Origin: Bacteroidota bacterium
Lineage (GTDB): Bacteria; Bacteroidota; Bacteroidia; Flavobacteriales; Flavobacteriaceae
Length of the DNA: 6,618 bases
Reading direction: 5' to 3'
Assembly (NCBI GenBank): GCA_018656255.1
Contig: JABHYI010000264.1
Coordinates: 1 to 6,618, forward strand
Positions 1-5,974 of this stretch are shown here, in pieces (positions within the stretch are counted from its first letter, which is position 1; each line of letters opens with the position of its first letter). Under the pieces are notes generated by a model. The model worked only from the letters and a program-made list of their open reading frames with translations, did no database searches and was not told the DNA's origin. Position numbers and translations under genes: made by a program.

Positions 1-1
1 T

Positions 2-472
2 TTAAAAAGCTTACAGCTTGATAATTTAACCATTGCATCACCAGATATGGGTGGTAGTAAAAGAGCTTACGCGTATTCTAAGGCCCTTTCTAGTGATGTG
101 GTAATTTGCTACAAACAACGCGAAAAAGCAAACGTTATTAGCCACATGGAGCTCATTGGAGATGTAAAAGGTAAAAATGTAGTCTTGGTAGATGACATGG
201 TAGATACCGCAGGAACCCTCACAAAAGCTGCAGATTTAATGATAGCGCGTGGCGCACTTAGCGTTCGTGCTATTTGTACCCACCCTATTATGTCTGGAAG
301 CGCCTTTGAGCGTCTTGAAAACTCAAAACTACAAGAACTTATTGTTACAGACTCTATTCCTATTGGTCAAGAAAGCCCAAAACTTAAGGTACTTACCTGC
401 GCCACTTTATTTGCAGATGTCATGAAAAGCGTGCATGAAAATGAGTCTATAAGTTCTAAGTTCTTGATGTAA
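2..472 (+). CDS. prs: Ribose-phosphate pyrophosphokinase (PRPP synthetase), C-terminal half, 5' end cut by window
   Basis: This enzyme makes PRPP from ribose-5-phosphate and ATP in the cytoplasm, feeding purine, pyrimidine, NAD, histidine and tryptophan synthesis. The reading frame is open from base 2, so the ATG at 47 is internal and not the start; 156 residues are visible out of about 310 in a usual family member. Visible motifs, numbered within the fragment: ASPDMGGSKRA at 12-22; the catalytic flexible loop YKQREKAN at 37-44, with Lys38 and Arg40 matching the Lys/Arg of other bacterial enzymes; and the PRPP-binding loop VVLVDDMVDTAGTL at 60-73. The C-terminus ends in a serine-rich stretch followed by FLM, which looks intact. 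No odd residues or frameshift are seen. The identification is very secure; only the missing N-terminal half cannot be judged. A gap of 168 bases separates it from rplY, and a short hairpin follows the stop. Confidence 0.97.
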   Translation, partial: LKSLQLDNLTIASPDMGGSKRAYAYSKALSSDVVICYKQREKANVISHMELIGDVKGKNVVLVDDMVDTAGTLTKAADLMIARGALSVRAICTHPIMSGSAFERLENSKLQELIVTDSIPIGQESPKLKVLTCATLFADVMKSVHENESISSKFLM

Positions 473-486
473 CTAGAGAACCAATA

Positions 487-508
487 TTTAGGGTATTGAA
501 ACCTTAAA
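487..508 (+). terminator. Hairpin just after prs, possible weak terminator or 3'-end stabiliser
   Basis: TTTAGGGT (487-494) pairs with ACCTTAAA (501-508) over 8 bp with one G-U wobble and a 6-base loop. It starts 15 bases after the prs stop. There is no T-run after it, so it does not meet the usual rule for an intrinsic terminator, and read-through into rplY is possible. The position is suggestive; the function is inferred. Confidence 0.3.
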
Positions 509-584
509 CCCAGCAAAGCAGACCAATTTTAAGTCTTTGTGTCAAAATTGTGCCCAAGAGCAACTACTTTACAATATAAAATTT

Positions 585-592
585 TATCTTTG
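585..592 (+). promoter_or_regulatory. Bacteroidota-type -7 promoter element for rplY
   Basis: TATCTTTG at 585-592 is an exact match to the TAnnTTTG -7 consensus used by the primary sigma factor of Bacteroidota. It lies 48 bases before the rplY ATG and predicts a transcript start near 596-600. I do not see a clean -33 TTTG element at the expected distance upstream, so the call rests on the -7 box and its position. Confidence 0.65.
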
Positions 593-595
593 CAG

Positions 596-609
596 CCCGA
601 AAATTCGGG
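596..609 (+). promoter_or_regulatory. Small stem-loop at the predicted 5' end of the rplY mRNA
   Basis: CCCGA (596-600) and TCGGG (605-609) form a 5-bp GC-rich stem closing an AAAT loop. It sits 3 bases after the -7 box, so the transcript would begin at or inside it. The rest of the leader (610-640) is AT-rich and has no Shine-Dalgarno sequence. A role as a 5'-end stabiliser or in L25 feedback control is conjecture; the stem itself is seen directly. Confidence 0.4.
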
Positions 610-640
610 AAAACAACATATTATAAATTAAAATTTCAAA

Positions 641-1270
641 ATGAAATCAATTACAATCAACGGATCAAAAAGAGAAGTCGTAGGCAAAAAAGCAACTGCA
701 GCCTTACGTAATGCTGGTATGGTTCCTTGCGTAGTATACGGAGGAGACGAGCCAATTCACTTTCAATCACCAGAGCTTTCCTTCAATAAACTAGTATACA
801 CACCAGATGTGCATACTGTAGTAATTGAGTTAGACGGTGTTAAAGTGAATGCAATTTTACAAGACATTCAATTTCACCCAGTAACAGACAGAATCCTGCA
901 CATAGACTTCTATCAAATATTTGATGACAAAGAAGTAATGATGGAAATTCCTGTACGTGTTTCAGGAAGTTCTCGTGGAGTTAAAAATGGTGGTGTACTT
1001 CGTATTGTTACACGTAAGTTACGTGTTAAAGCAATACCAAAAAACCTTCCAGACTTTATCAACGCAGATATTACAGAGATGAAAATTGGAGCAAAAATGT
1101 ATATCACTGCTGTTAAAGAAGATACATTCTCAATACTTCACACAGACAACACTGTAATTTGCCAGATTAGAACATCTAGAACAGCTGTTGTAGATGAAGA
1201 AACAGAAGATGAAGAAGGTGCAGAAGATGCAGAAGGGGCAGATGCTCCTGAGGCAGCCGCTGCTGAATAA
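641..1270 (+). CDS. rplY: 50S ribosomal protein L25 / general stress protein Ctc family
   Basis: L25 binds 5S rRNA in the large ribosomal subunit. At 209 residues this is the long, two-domain TL5/Ctc form rather than the roughly 95-residue E. coli form. The N-terminal 5S-binding beta-barrel spans about residues 1-90; it includes the early lysine/arginine-rich strand and the VPCVVYGG segment (28-35), and ends in [15 protein letters not shown] (79-93). The C-terminal TL5-type beta domain follows to about residue 180. The last 25 or so residues are a low-complexity tail rich in Glu, Asp and Ala. The ATG at 641 is preceded by an AT-rich leader (AAATTTCAAA) without a Shine-Dalgarno sequence, as is normal for this phylum, and agrees with the family N-terminus. 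The gene has its own promoter upstream and a strong terminator 24 bases after the stop, so it is probably mainly a single-gene transcript. Confidence 0.96.
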   Translation: MKSITINGSKREVVGKKATAALRNAGMVPCVVYGGDEPIHFQSPELSFNKLVYTPDVHTVVIELDGVKVNAILQDIQFHPVTDRILHIDFYQIFDDKEVMMEIPVRVSGSSRGVKNGGVLRIVTRKLRVKAIPKNLPDFINADITEMKIGAKMYITAVKEDTFSILHTDNTVICQIRTSRTAVVDEETEDEEGAEDAEGADAPEAAAAE

Positions 1271-1293
1271 GCATAACAAAGTTAATTATATAC

Positions 1294-1325
1294 AAAGCAT
1301 TCCGTTAATTCGGGATGCTTTTTTT
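1294..1325 (+). terminator. Strong rho-independent terminator after rplY
   Basis: AAAGCATTCCG (1294-1304) pairs with CGGGATGCTTT (1311-1321) over 11 bp with a single G-U wobble, closing a 6-base TTAATT loop. A T-run follows from 1319 to 1325 and continues as A then more T. This is a textbook intrinsic terminator and it separates rplY from the pth-ribF unit. Confidence 0.9.
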
Positions 1326-1350
1326 ATTTTTACAAAACCAACACAAAACA

Positions 1351-2040
1351 ATGCTTTCATTTGTTAGAAAATTGTTGGGTCTTCAAAACCCAGCAGCAAA
1401 CAACGTATCTTTAGAGATAGAGAAACAAACAGCCGCACAAACACAAACACCTGCTACAAAGAATAGGAGCTTGGATATGAAAAAATTTTTAATCGCTGGA
1501 CTGGGAAATATTGGCCCTGCCTACAAAAATACACGCCATAACATTGGCTTTAGAGTCCTTGATGCCCTGGCAAAACAAGCAGATCTTAGCTGGGAAACCG
1601 TAAAACTAGGAGATATTACTACTCATAAAAAAAAGGGGCGCACCCTTATACTGCTTAAACCAAGCACTTTCATGAATCTAAGTGGCAAGGCAGTAAAATA
1701 CTGGATGGAGAAAGAAAATATACCCCTTGAAAACCTGCTGGTAGTAACCGATGACCTCAACCTACCCTTTGGAACCTTTAGAATAAAAGGCAAAGGAAGC
1801 AGCGGAGGCCATAATGGTCTTAAAGATATCCAAGAGATGCTTAGTACCGGAAAATATCCTCGTTTTAGATTTGGTATAAGTGATGCCTTCTCTAAAGGCA
1901 AACAAGTAGATTACGTTCTCGGTGAGTGGACCCCGCAAGAGGAGTCTCTCCTTATTACCCAAATTCCAAAGAGCATTGAAGCTATAGAATCTTTTGCCCT
2001 AGCTGGGCTAGACAATACCATGAATAGCTTTAACGGTTAA
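1351..2040 (+). CDS. pth: Peptidyl-tRNA hydrolase with N-terminal extension
   Basis: Pth frees tRNAs from prematurely released peptidyl-tRNAs by cleaving the ester bond. Counting from the inner ATG at 1477, the core is a complete 187 residues (E. coli Pth has 194): GLGN at 8-11, NTRHNIGF at 18-25 with catalytic His21, FMNLSGKAV at 65-73 with Asn67, Asp92 in VVTDDLNLPFG, and GSSGGHNGL at 107-115 with Asn113. Three in-frame starts are possible. The ATG at 1315 lies inside the rplY terminator stem and is unlikely. The ATG at 1351 gives 229 residues, adding a 42-residue head with an amphipathic start (SFVRKLLGLQ) and an Ala/Gln/Thr-rich linker. The ATG at 1477 has an AGGAG 7 bases upstream. I chose 1351 because, from memory, flavobacterial Pth proteins often carry such a head, but 1477 remains a strong rival. 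The stop is 5 bases before ribF. Confidence 0.9.
   Translation: MLSFVRKLLGLQNPAANNVSLEIEKQTAAQTQTPATKNRSLDMKKFLIAGLGNIGPAYKNTRHNIGFRVLDALAKQADLSWETVKLGDITTHKKKGRTLILLKPSTFMNLSGKAVKYWMEKENIPLENLLVVTDDLNLPFGTFRIKGKGSSGGHNGLKDIQEMLSTGKYPRFRFGISDAFSKGKQVDYVLGEWTPQEESLLITQIPKSIEAIESFALAGLDNTMNSFNG
1465..1469 (+). promoter_or_regulatory. Shine-Dalgarno-like AGGAG before the inner pth ATG
   Basis: AGGAG at 1465-1469 stands 7 bases before the ATG at 1477, an ideal spacing. It is the clearest Shine-Dalgarno match among the starts in this window, where most genes lack one. It may mark the real start, or an internal start that yields a short Pth lacking the extension. It could also be chance within the linker coding sequence. 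Confidence 0.4.
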
Positions 2041-2045
2041 TATAG

Positions 2046-2978
2046 ATGGAGCAACTCACAACTACCGCTGAATTTACAAGTAATACACAAAGTGTAATTA
2101 CCATTGGCACCTTTGATGGTGTTCATGTTGGCCACCGCGCAATTGTGCAGCGTTTGGTTACGGCTGCAAAACAGCAGGGGCTCGTATCTGTGGTACTTAC
2201 TTTTTTTCCGCACCCTAGGATGGTTTTGCAAAAAAACAGCGATATCAAGCTTATAAACACCCTTTCAGAAAAAAAACAACTTCTAGAAAATATTGGCCTA
2301 GATTATTTTGTGGTAGAACCATTTACCTATGAGTTTTCAAGACTCTCTGCCCTTGAATATGTAAGAGATATTTTGGTAACACAGCTCAAGGCTAAAAAAA
2401 TTATTATTGGCTATGACCACCGCTTTGGAAGAAACAGAAATGCAGATATCCAAGACCTTAAAAAATACGGAGAGCAATTTGGCTTTGAGGTAGAAGAAAT
2501 AAGCGCCCAACAACTAGATGAGGTGTCTGTAAGTTCTACCAAAATTAGAAAAGCCCTGGCCCAGGGAGATATCCAAACCGCAAATACATACCTGGGCTAT
2601 GCCTTTACCATAGAAGGCGTCGTAACTAAAGGTAAAGCCCTAGGTAGAACCATTGGCTACCCCACCGCCAATTTGCATGTGCCACAAACCTATAAGCTTA
2701 TACCCAAAAATGGAGTATATGTGGTAAAGGCCCGAGTAAACAACACCCTAACCTACGGCATCACAAGCATAGGAACCAACCCTACCGTAGGAGGTACCGC
2801 AAAGAGTATAGAAACATTTTTTCTAGACACAAATACAGATCTCTACGGCAAAGAGCTACAACTACACTTTTTACAACACATACGTGAGGAAGCAACTTTT
2901 AAAGACTTAGAAAGCTTAAAACAAGCCATCCAAAAAGACGAAGCCTTTGCACGAGACTATATACAAACCCTTGTATAA
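2046..2978 (+). CDS. ribF: Bifunctional riboflavin kinase / FMN adenylyltransferase (FAD synthetase)
   Basis: RibF phosphorylates riboflavin to FMN and then adenylates it to FAD. Its 310 residues are the normal bacterial length. The N-terminal nucleotidyltransferase domain (about 15-180) shows TIGTFDGVHVGH at 19-30, the FFPHPR segment at 53-58, IIIGYDHRFGRNR at 119-131 and the SSTKIR motif at 163-168. The C-terminal flavokinase domain (about 183-310) shows GKALGRTIGYPTANL at 196-210 with the PTAN nucleotide/metal motif, NGVYVV at 222-227, IGTNPTVGG at 242-250 and Glu256 in SIETF, the expected catalytic base. The start 5 bases after the pth stop, with no Shine-Dalgarno, points to co-transcription and probably coupled translation with pth. 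The last codons overlap the next gene. No FMN riboswitch is visible upstream, as expected for a gene inside an operon. Confidence 0.97.
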   Translation: MEQLTTTAEFTSNTQSVITIGTFDGVHVGHRAIVQRLVTAAKQQGLVSVVLTFFPHPRMVLQKNSDIKLINTLSEKKQLLENIGLDYFVVEPFTYEFSRLSALEYVRDILVTQLKAKKIIIGYDHRFGRNRNADIQDLKKYGEQFGFEVEEISAQQLDEVSVSSTKIRKALAQGDIQTANTYLGYAFTIEGVVTKGKALGRTIGYPTANLHVPQTYKLIPKNGVYVVKARVNNTLTYGITSIGTNPTVGGTAKSIETFFLDTNTDLYGKELQLHFLQHIREEATFKDLESLKQAIQKDEAFARDYIQTLV

Positions 2979-4284
2979 GCTCCTTTTTAAACATATTGAC
3001 AATACTGGGCTAATACTCTTTAGAGTAGTATTTGGTTTTCTTATTGCCCTCGAGGGTTTTGGAGCCATTGCAACAGGTTGGGTAAAAAAAACCCTTATAG
3101 ACCCGCAGTTTACATTCAACTTTATTGGTTTTGAGTTTCTACAACCCCTAGAGGGTAACGGGATGTATTTCTACTTTATGTGTTTGGGCATACTAGGAGT
3201 TGGAGTAATGCTAGGGTATAAATACAGACTCACTATGTTTTGCTTTGCTGTGATGTGGAGCGGGGTATACTTGATGCAAAAAAGCAGCTACAACAACCAT
3301 TATTATTTAATGCTGCTGCTGTCTTGGATCATGGTTTTTTTACCTGCCAACAAATGGTTTTCTATAGATGCAAGACAAAAACCAAGCATAGCCTCTAGAT
3401 CTATGCCTAAATGGGTAATCTTGGCGCTTATTATGCAAGTTTGGATTGTTTACACCTATGCGGCTATTGCAAAAATATACCCAGCCTGGCTGGACGGAAC
3501 GGTCACTGGCTTATTTATGGCAGGCAAAAAAGACTATTGGCTCATTGGCTCTTTTTTACAGCAACAATGGGTGCATTATAGTATTGCTTATGGTGGTATC
3601 TTGTTTGACGCGCTCATTGTACCACTACTTTTATACAAACGAACCCGTTTTATAGCATTTTGTAGCTCTATTGTGTTTCACCTTTTTAATGCTGTGGTAT
3701 TTCAAATAGGTATTTTCCCGTTCATGTCTTTGGCATTTGCCTTTTTCTTTTTCTCTTCCAAAAATTTACAACAGCGCTTTTTCCCAAAAAAAGAGCACTA
3801 TGATTTGGGGGAGGTTAAAGTGCCACCCTACAGCAAGATAATTAGCGGTATCCTGTGCTTATATTTCATAATACAAATAGCGCTTCCTCTTAGGCACCTA
3901 GCTATCAAAGATGATGTTTTATGGACAGAAGAAGGGCACCGCCTTAGTTGGCGTATGATGCTAAGAAGTAAAACAGGTTATACCACCATGTACACGCTAG
4001 ATAAAAAAACACAAGAAAAAAGCAAGTACAACATCAAGGAGATACTTACCCAAAAACAACAAAGAACGGTAGGCACAAAACCAGATGTTATCTGGCAGTT
4101 GGCCCAAAGAATAAAGCAAATACAAGCCGCCAAAGGCATTGATGTTGCTGTGTTTGCAGACACAAAAGTGAGTGTAAATGGAGGGGCTTATGCTCGTTTA
4201 ATAAATGACACCATAGATCTAGGGTCACAAAAATGGACCCCTTTAAAACACCACTTTTGGATCTTGCCTTCACCAAAAAATTAG
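2947..4284 (+). CDS. HTTM-domain membrane protein, vitamin K-dependent gamma-carboxylase (GGCX) homologue
   Basis: This is a polytopic inner-membrane protein of 445 residues. Hydrophobic spans are seen at roughly 22-42, 73-90, 94-111, 119-134, 156-175, 211-230, 235-253, 255-270 and 297-314, then a soluble C-terminal part (about 320-445). It aligns by eye with recalled human GGCX over nearly its whole length: KSSYNNHYYL (112-121), IVYTYAAIAKIYPAWLDG (167-184), HLFNAVVFQIGIFPFMSLA (245-263), a SWRMM segment (334-338) and a VSVN...WTP region (408-432). Lys176 and His118 align with human Lys218 and His160. Human enzyme uses vitamin K hydroquinone oxidation to carboxylate glutamate; the bacterial substrate is unknown. 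The luminal C-terminal part of human GGCX is absent. No ATG fits: TTG at 2947 (overlapping ribF by 32 bases) or TTG at 2971 (8-base overlap) are the likely starts. The overlap implies co-expression with ribF. Family call is firm; activity is inferred. Confidence 0.88.
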   Translation: MHETIYKPLYKLLFKHIDNTGLILFRVVFGFLIALEGFGAIATGWVKKTLIDPQFTFNFIGFEFLQPLEGNGMYFYFMCLGILGVGVMLGYKYRLTMFCFAVMWSGVYLMQKSSYNNHYYLMLLLSWIMVFLPANKWFSIDARQKPSIASRSMPKWVILALIMQVWIVYTYAAIAKIYPAWLDGTVTGLFMAGKKDYWLIGSFLQQQWVHYSIAYGGILFDALIVPLLLYKRTRFIAFCSSIVFHLFNAVVFQIGIFPFMSLAFAFFFFSSKNLQQRFFPKKEHYDLGEVKVPPYSKIISGILCLYFIIQIALPLRHLAIKDDVLWTEEGHRLSWRMMLRSKTGYTTMYTLDKKTQEKSKYNIKEILTQKQQRTVGTKPDVIWQLAQRIKQIQAAKGIDVAVFADTKVSVNGGAYARLINDTIDLGSQKWTPLKHHFWILPSPKN

Positions 4285-4311
4285 GATAGCAACCAGAAAA
4301 AAATTAATAGC

Positions 4312-4319
4312 TATATTTA
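4312..4319 (+). promoter_or_regulatory. Possible -7 element before the small membrane peptide gene
   Basis: TATATTTA at 4312-4319 matches TAnnTTTG except for the last base and lies 21 bases before the ATG at 4341. A perfect palindrome, GTTTTAAAAC (4325-4334), sits between the two, around where the transcript would start. Both could be chance in AT-rich DNA, and read-through from the upstream gene is the alternative. Confidence 0.3.
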
Positions 4320-4340
4320 CTTTAGTTTTAAAACCATATC

Positions 4341-4448
4341 ATGCTCAATAAAAACTCTAAAAAAGACAAAGCCCGCAACATGCAATCTGTAGTGCTATTG
4401 GTTATTTTTATTCTTGTGATTATGGGGTTTTTACTAAAACGTTTTTAA
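4341..4448 (+). CDS. Small single-span membrane peptide, 35 residues, function unknown
   Basis: The frame runs from an ATG at 4341 to a TAA at 4446-4448. The product has a basic, hydrophilic head (about residues 3-12, with five Lys and Arg among them), then a continuous hydrophobic helix of about 18 residues (16-33, Val/Leu/Ile/Phe-rich), and ends Lys-Arg-Phe. This is a clear one-span membrane peptide pattern; the very basic head suggests an N-in orientation. There is no Cys and no signal-peptidase or lipobox site. I do not recognise the family. It lies 56 bases after the gamma-carboxylase-like gene, with a near-consensus -7 box between, and 164 bases before serS. It could be a small accessory subunit, a toxin-like peptide or a conserved small protein of unknown role. 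A chance ORF is possible, but an intact span with basic flanks argues for a real gene. Confidence 0.55.
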   Translation: MLNKNSKKDKARNMQSVVLLVIFILVIMGFLLKRF

Positions 4449-4612
4449 CGGTCTCTCCCTTAAAAAAGTAGTACAATGCAATACATCCCTAGCAATAACG
4501 TGCTTTGGGCTTTACTTTTGTTGCCAAACAAATCTACTTGCTAATTTCTAGTACAATAAAGCCTTCATTATTACAAATTCCATAACTTTGCCTTATAAAA
4601 ATTAAGGGAAAC
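4449..4612 (+). other. Intergenic stretch between the small peptide gene and serS
   Basis: Apart from the serS -7 box, this stretch holds no gene I can support. An imperfect hairpin (4442-4451 with 4457-4466, one C-C mismatch) overlaps the stop codon of the small peptide gene but has no T-run behind it. TAGTACAAT occurs twice, at 4469-4477 and 4549-4557, exactly 80 bases apart. A 22-codon frame (4476-4544) has no supporting signal. Confidence 0.4.
4583..4590 (+). promoter_or_regulatory. Bacteroidota-type -7 promoter element for serS
   Basis: TAACTTTG at 4583-4590 matches the TAnnTTTG consensus exactly and lies 22 bases before the serS ATG, predicting a very short leader starting near 4594-4598. 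An AAGGGAA (4604-4610) just before the start codon is purine-rich but too close (2 bases) to be a good Shine-Dalgarno. No clear -33 element is seen. Confidence 0.65.
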
Positions 4613-5884
4613 ATGTTACAAGTTCAGCGCATTAGAGATCATAAAGAAGCCTTCATCAAAGCCTTGAAAAAAAGAGGTATGGATGCAACACCTGTTATTA
4701 ATCAAGTTCTAGAGGCAGACGACAACCGTCGTGCTACCCAGGCAAAACTAGATGATATCCTAGCAGAATCAAACTCCCTTTCTAAAGAAATTGGTATTCT
4801 TTTCAAATCTGGAAATGCCGCTGGGGCAAACACTCTTAAAGAAAAAACAAGCACTTTAAAAGAAGCTTCAAAAGCCTTAGACGACCAGTTAAAGAGTATA
4901 TCAAAAACACTACAAGACCTGTTGTACACCATCCCTAACATACCTCAAGAGGTAGTTCCCTCAGGCCAAGATGAAAATGACAATGAGCAAACCCTTAGAG
5001 AAGGTACTATTCCAGTATTGGCAGAAGGTGCTATGGCTCACTGGGAATTAGCAAAAAAATACGATATCATAGACTTTGAATTGGGTGTTAAAATTACCGG
5101 CGCAGGATTTCCTGTCTATAAAGGTAAAGGAGCCCGCCTGCAACGTGCCCTTATTTCTTATTTTCTTGACCAAAACACAGCTGCAGGTTATACAGAGTAC
5201 CAAGTACCTCATCTTGTAAATGAAGCCTCTGGGTTTGGGACAGGACAATTGCCAGACAAAGAAGGCCAGATGTATCACGTAGGTGTTGATGATCTTTATT
5301 TAATACCAACAGCAGAGGTGCCCGTAACAAATATGTTTAGAGGTGATATCATCCAAGGGGCAGATTTGCCTATATCTTGCACAAGTTACACGCCTTGCTT
5401 TAGAAGAGAAGCTGGGAGTTATGGCGCACATGTTCGCGGCCTAAACAGATTGCACCAGTTTGACAAGGTAGAAATAGTGCGTGTAGAGCATCCAGACAAT
5501 AGCGCAAAAGCACTAGAGAACATGGTAGAACACGTTGCCGATATTTTAAGAGCGTTGCAACTTCCCTTTAGAATTTTACGCCTTTGTGGTGGAGATCTTG
5601 GTTTTGCAGCAGCCATCACCTATGATTTTGAAGTGTTCTCAACAGCCCAAGACAGATGGCTTGAGGTAAGTTCTGTTTCTAATTTTGAAACCTTTCAGGC
5701 AAATAGATTAAAACTTCGTTTTAAAGACACAGATGGCAAAAACAAGCTAGCGCACACCCTAAACGGGAGCTCTATGGCCCTGCCTAGAGTACTGGCTGGC
5801 ATACTAGAGAACTACCAAACCCCGCAGGGTATTAAAATTCCAGAGGTACTTATACCCTATTGTGGTTTTGACATGATAGACTAA
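4613..5884 (+). CDS. serS: Seryl-tRNA synthetase
   Basis: SerS charges tRNA-Ser (and tRNA-Sec where present) with serine. The 423 residues match the usual bacterial length. The N-terminal arm, about residues 30-105, is the charged antiparallel coiled coil that holds the long variable arm of tRNA-Ser. The class II catalytic domain follows: the motif 1 region at about 172-200, GTGQLPDKEGQMY at 209-221, the serine-binding TAEVPVTN at 233-240, motif 2 with FRREAGSYG at 263-271 and its loop running to FDKVE, and motif 3 with NGSSMALPRVLAGILENYQ at 384-402, including the class-defining Arg392. All expected catalytic residues are present. The ATG at 4613 gives the normal N-terminus and follows a promoter with a very short leader. 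A hairpin terminator lies 31 bases after the stop, so the gene is probably transcribed alone. Confidence 0.97.
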   Translation: MLQVQRIRDHKEAFIKALKKRGMDATPVINQVLEADDNRRATQAKLDDILAESNSLSKEIGILFKSGNAAGANTLKEKTSTLKEASKALDDQLKSISKTLQDLLYTIPNIPQEVVPSGQDENDNEQTLREGTIPVLAEGAMAHWELAKKYDIIDFELGVKITGAGFPVYKGKGARLQRALISYFLDQNTAAGYTEYQVPHLVNEASGFGTGQLPDKEGQMYHVGVDDLYLIPTAEVPVTNMFRGDIIQGADLPISCTSYTPCFRREAGSYGAHVRGLNRLHQFDKVEIVRVEHPDNSAKALENMVEHVADILRALQLPFRILRLCGGDLGFAAAITYDFEVFSTAQDRWLEVSSVSNFETFQANRLKLRFKDTDGKNKLAHTLNGSSMALPRVLAGILENYQTPQGIKIPEVLIPYCGFDMID

Positions 5885-5915
5885 CACAACAGTCACAAAA
5901 AAAGCGTATACCCAT

Positions 5916-5948
5916 AAACCATTGTTTTACTTTTAAGCAGTGGTTTTT
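5916..5948 (+). terminator. Rho-independent terminator after serS
   Basis: AAACCATTG (5916-5924) pairs with CAGTGGTTT (5938-5946) over 9 bp with one G-U wobble. The 13-base loop is larger than ideal. TTTTT (5944-5948) follows, then CTCTTT. It is weaker than the rplY terminator but well placed, and it acts only in the + direction because the other strand lacks a good T-run. Confidence 0.65.
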
Positions 5949-5974
5949 CTCTTTATAGAAGAGGCTAAAAACAC

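Noticed and set aside
603..1315. Shared AATTCGGGA-like word in the rplY leader hairpin and the rplY terminator
   Set aside because: The match is only 8-9 bases and each copy is explained by its own hairpin arm; no evidence of a functional link.
1315..1350. Upstream ATG at 1315 as the start of pth
   Set aside because: It lies inside the 3' arm of the rplY terminator hairpin, and the added residues are just a translation of the T-run, so it is very unlikely to be a true start.
2037..2231. Reverse-strand frames over pth, ribF, the carboxylase-like gene and serS
   Set aside because: All lie antisense to well-conserved genes, lack family motifs and show no promoter or start context of their own.
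3446..3655. 69-codon + strand frame inside the carboxylase-like gene
   Set aside because: It overlaps a strongly conserved membrane segment in another frame and encodes no recognisable pattern; a shadow frame.
4307..4334. Short palindromes ATAGCTAT (4307-4314) and GTTTTAAAAC (4325-4334) as operators
   Set aside because: Both are short and composed of common AT-rich words; without conservation they do not support a regulator site beyond a note.
4476..4544. 22-codon frame before serS
   Set aside because: It has no ribosome binding site, promoter at a sensible distance or recognisable product; chance is enough to explain it.
4469..4557. TAGTACAAT repeated at 4469-4477 and 4549-4557
   Set aside because: A single 9-base direct repeat in AT-rich DNA can arise by chance, and there is no third copy or symmetry to suggest an operator or array.
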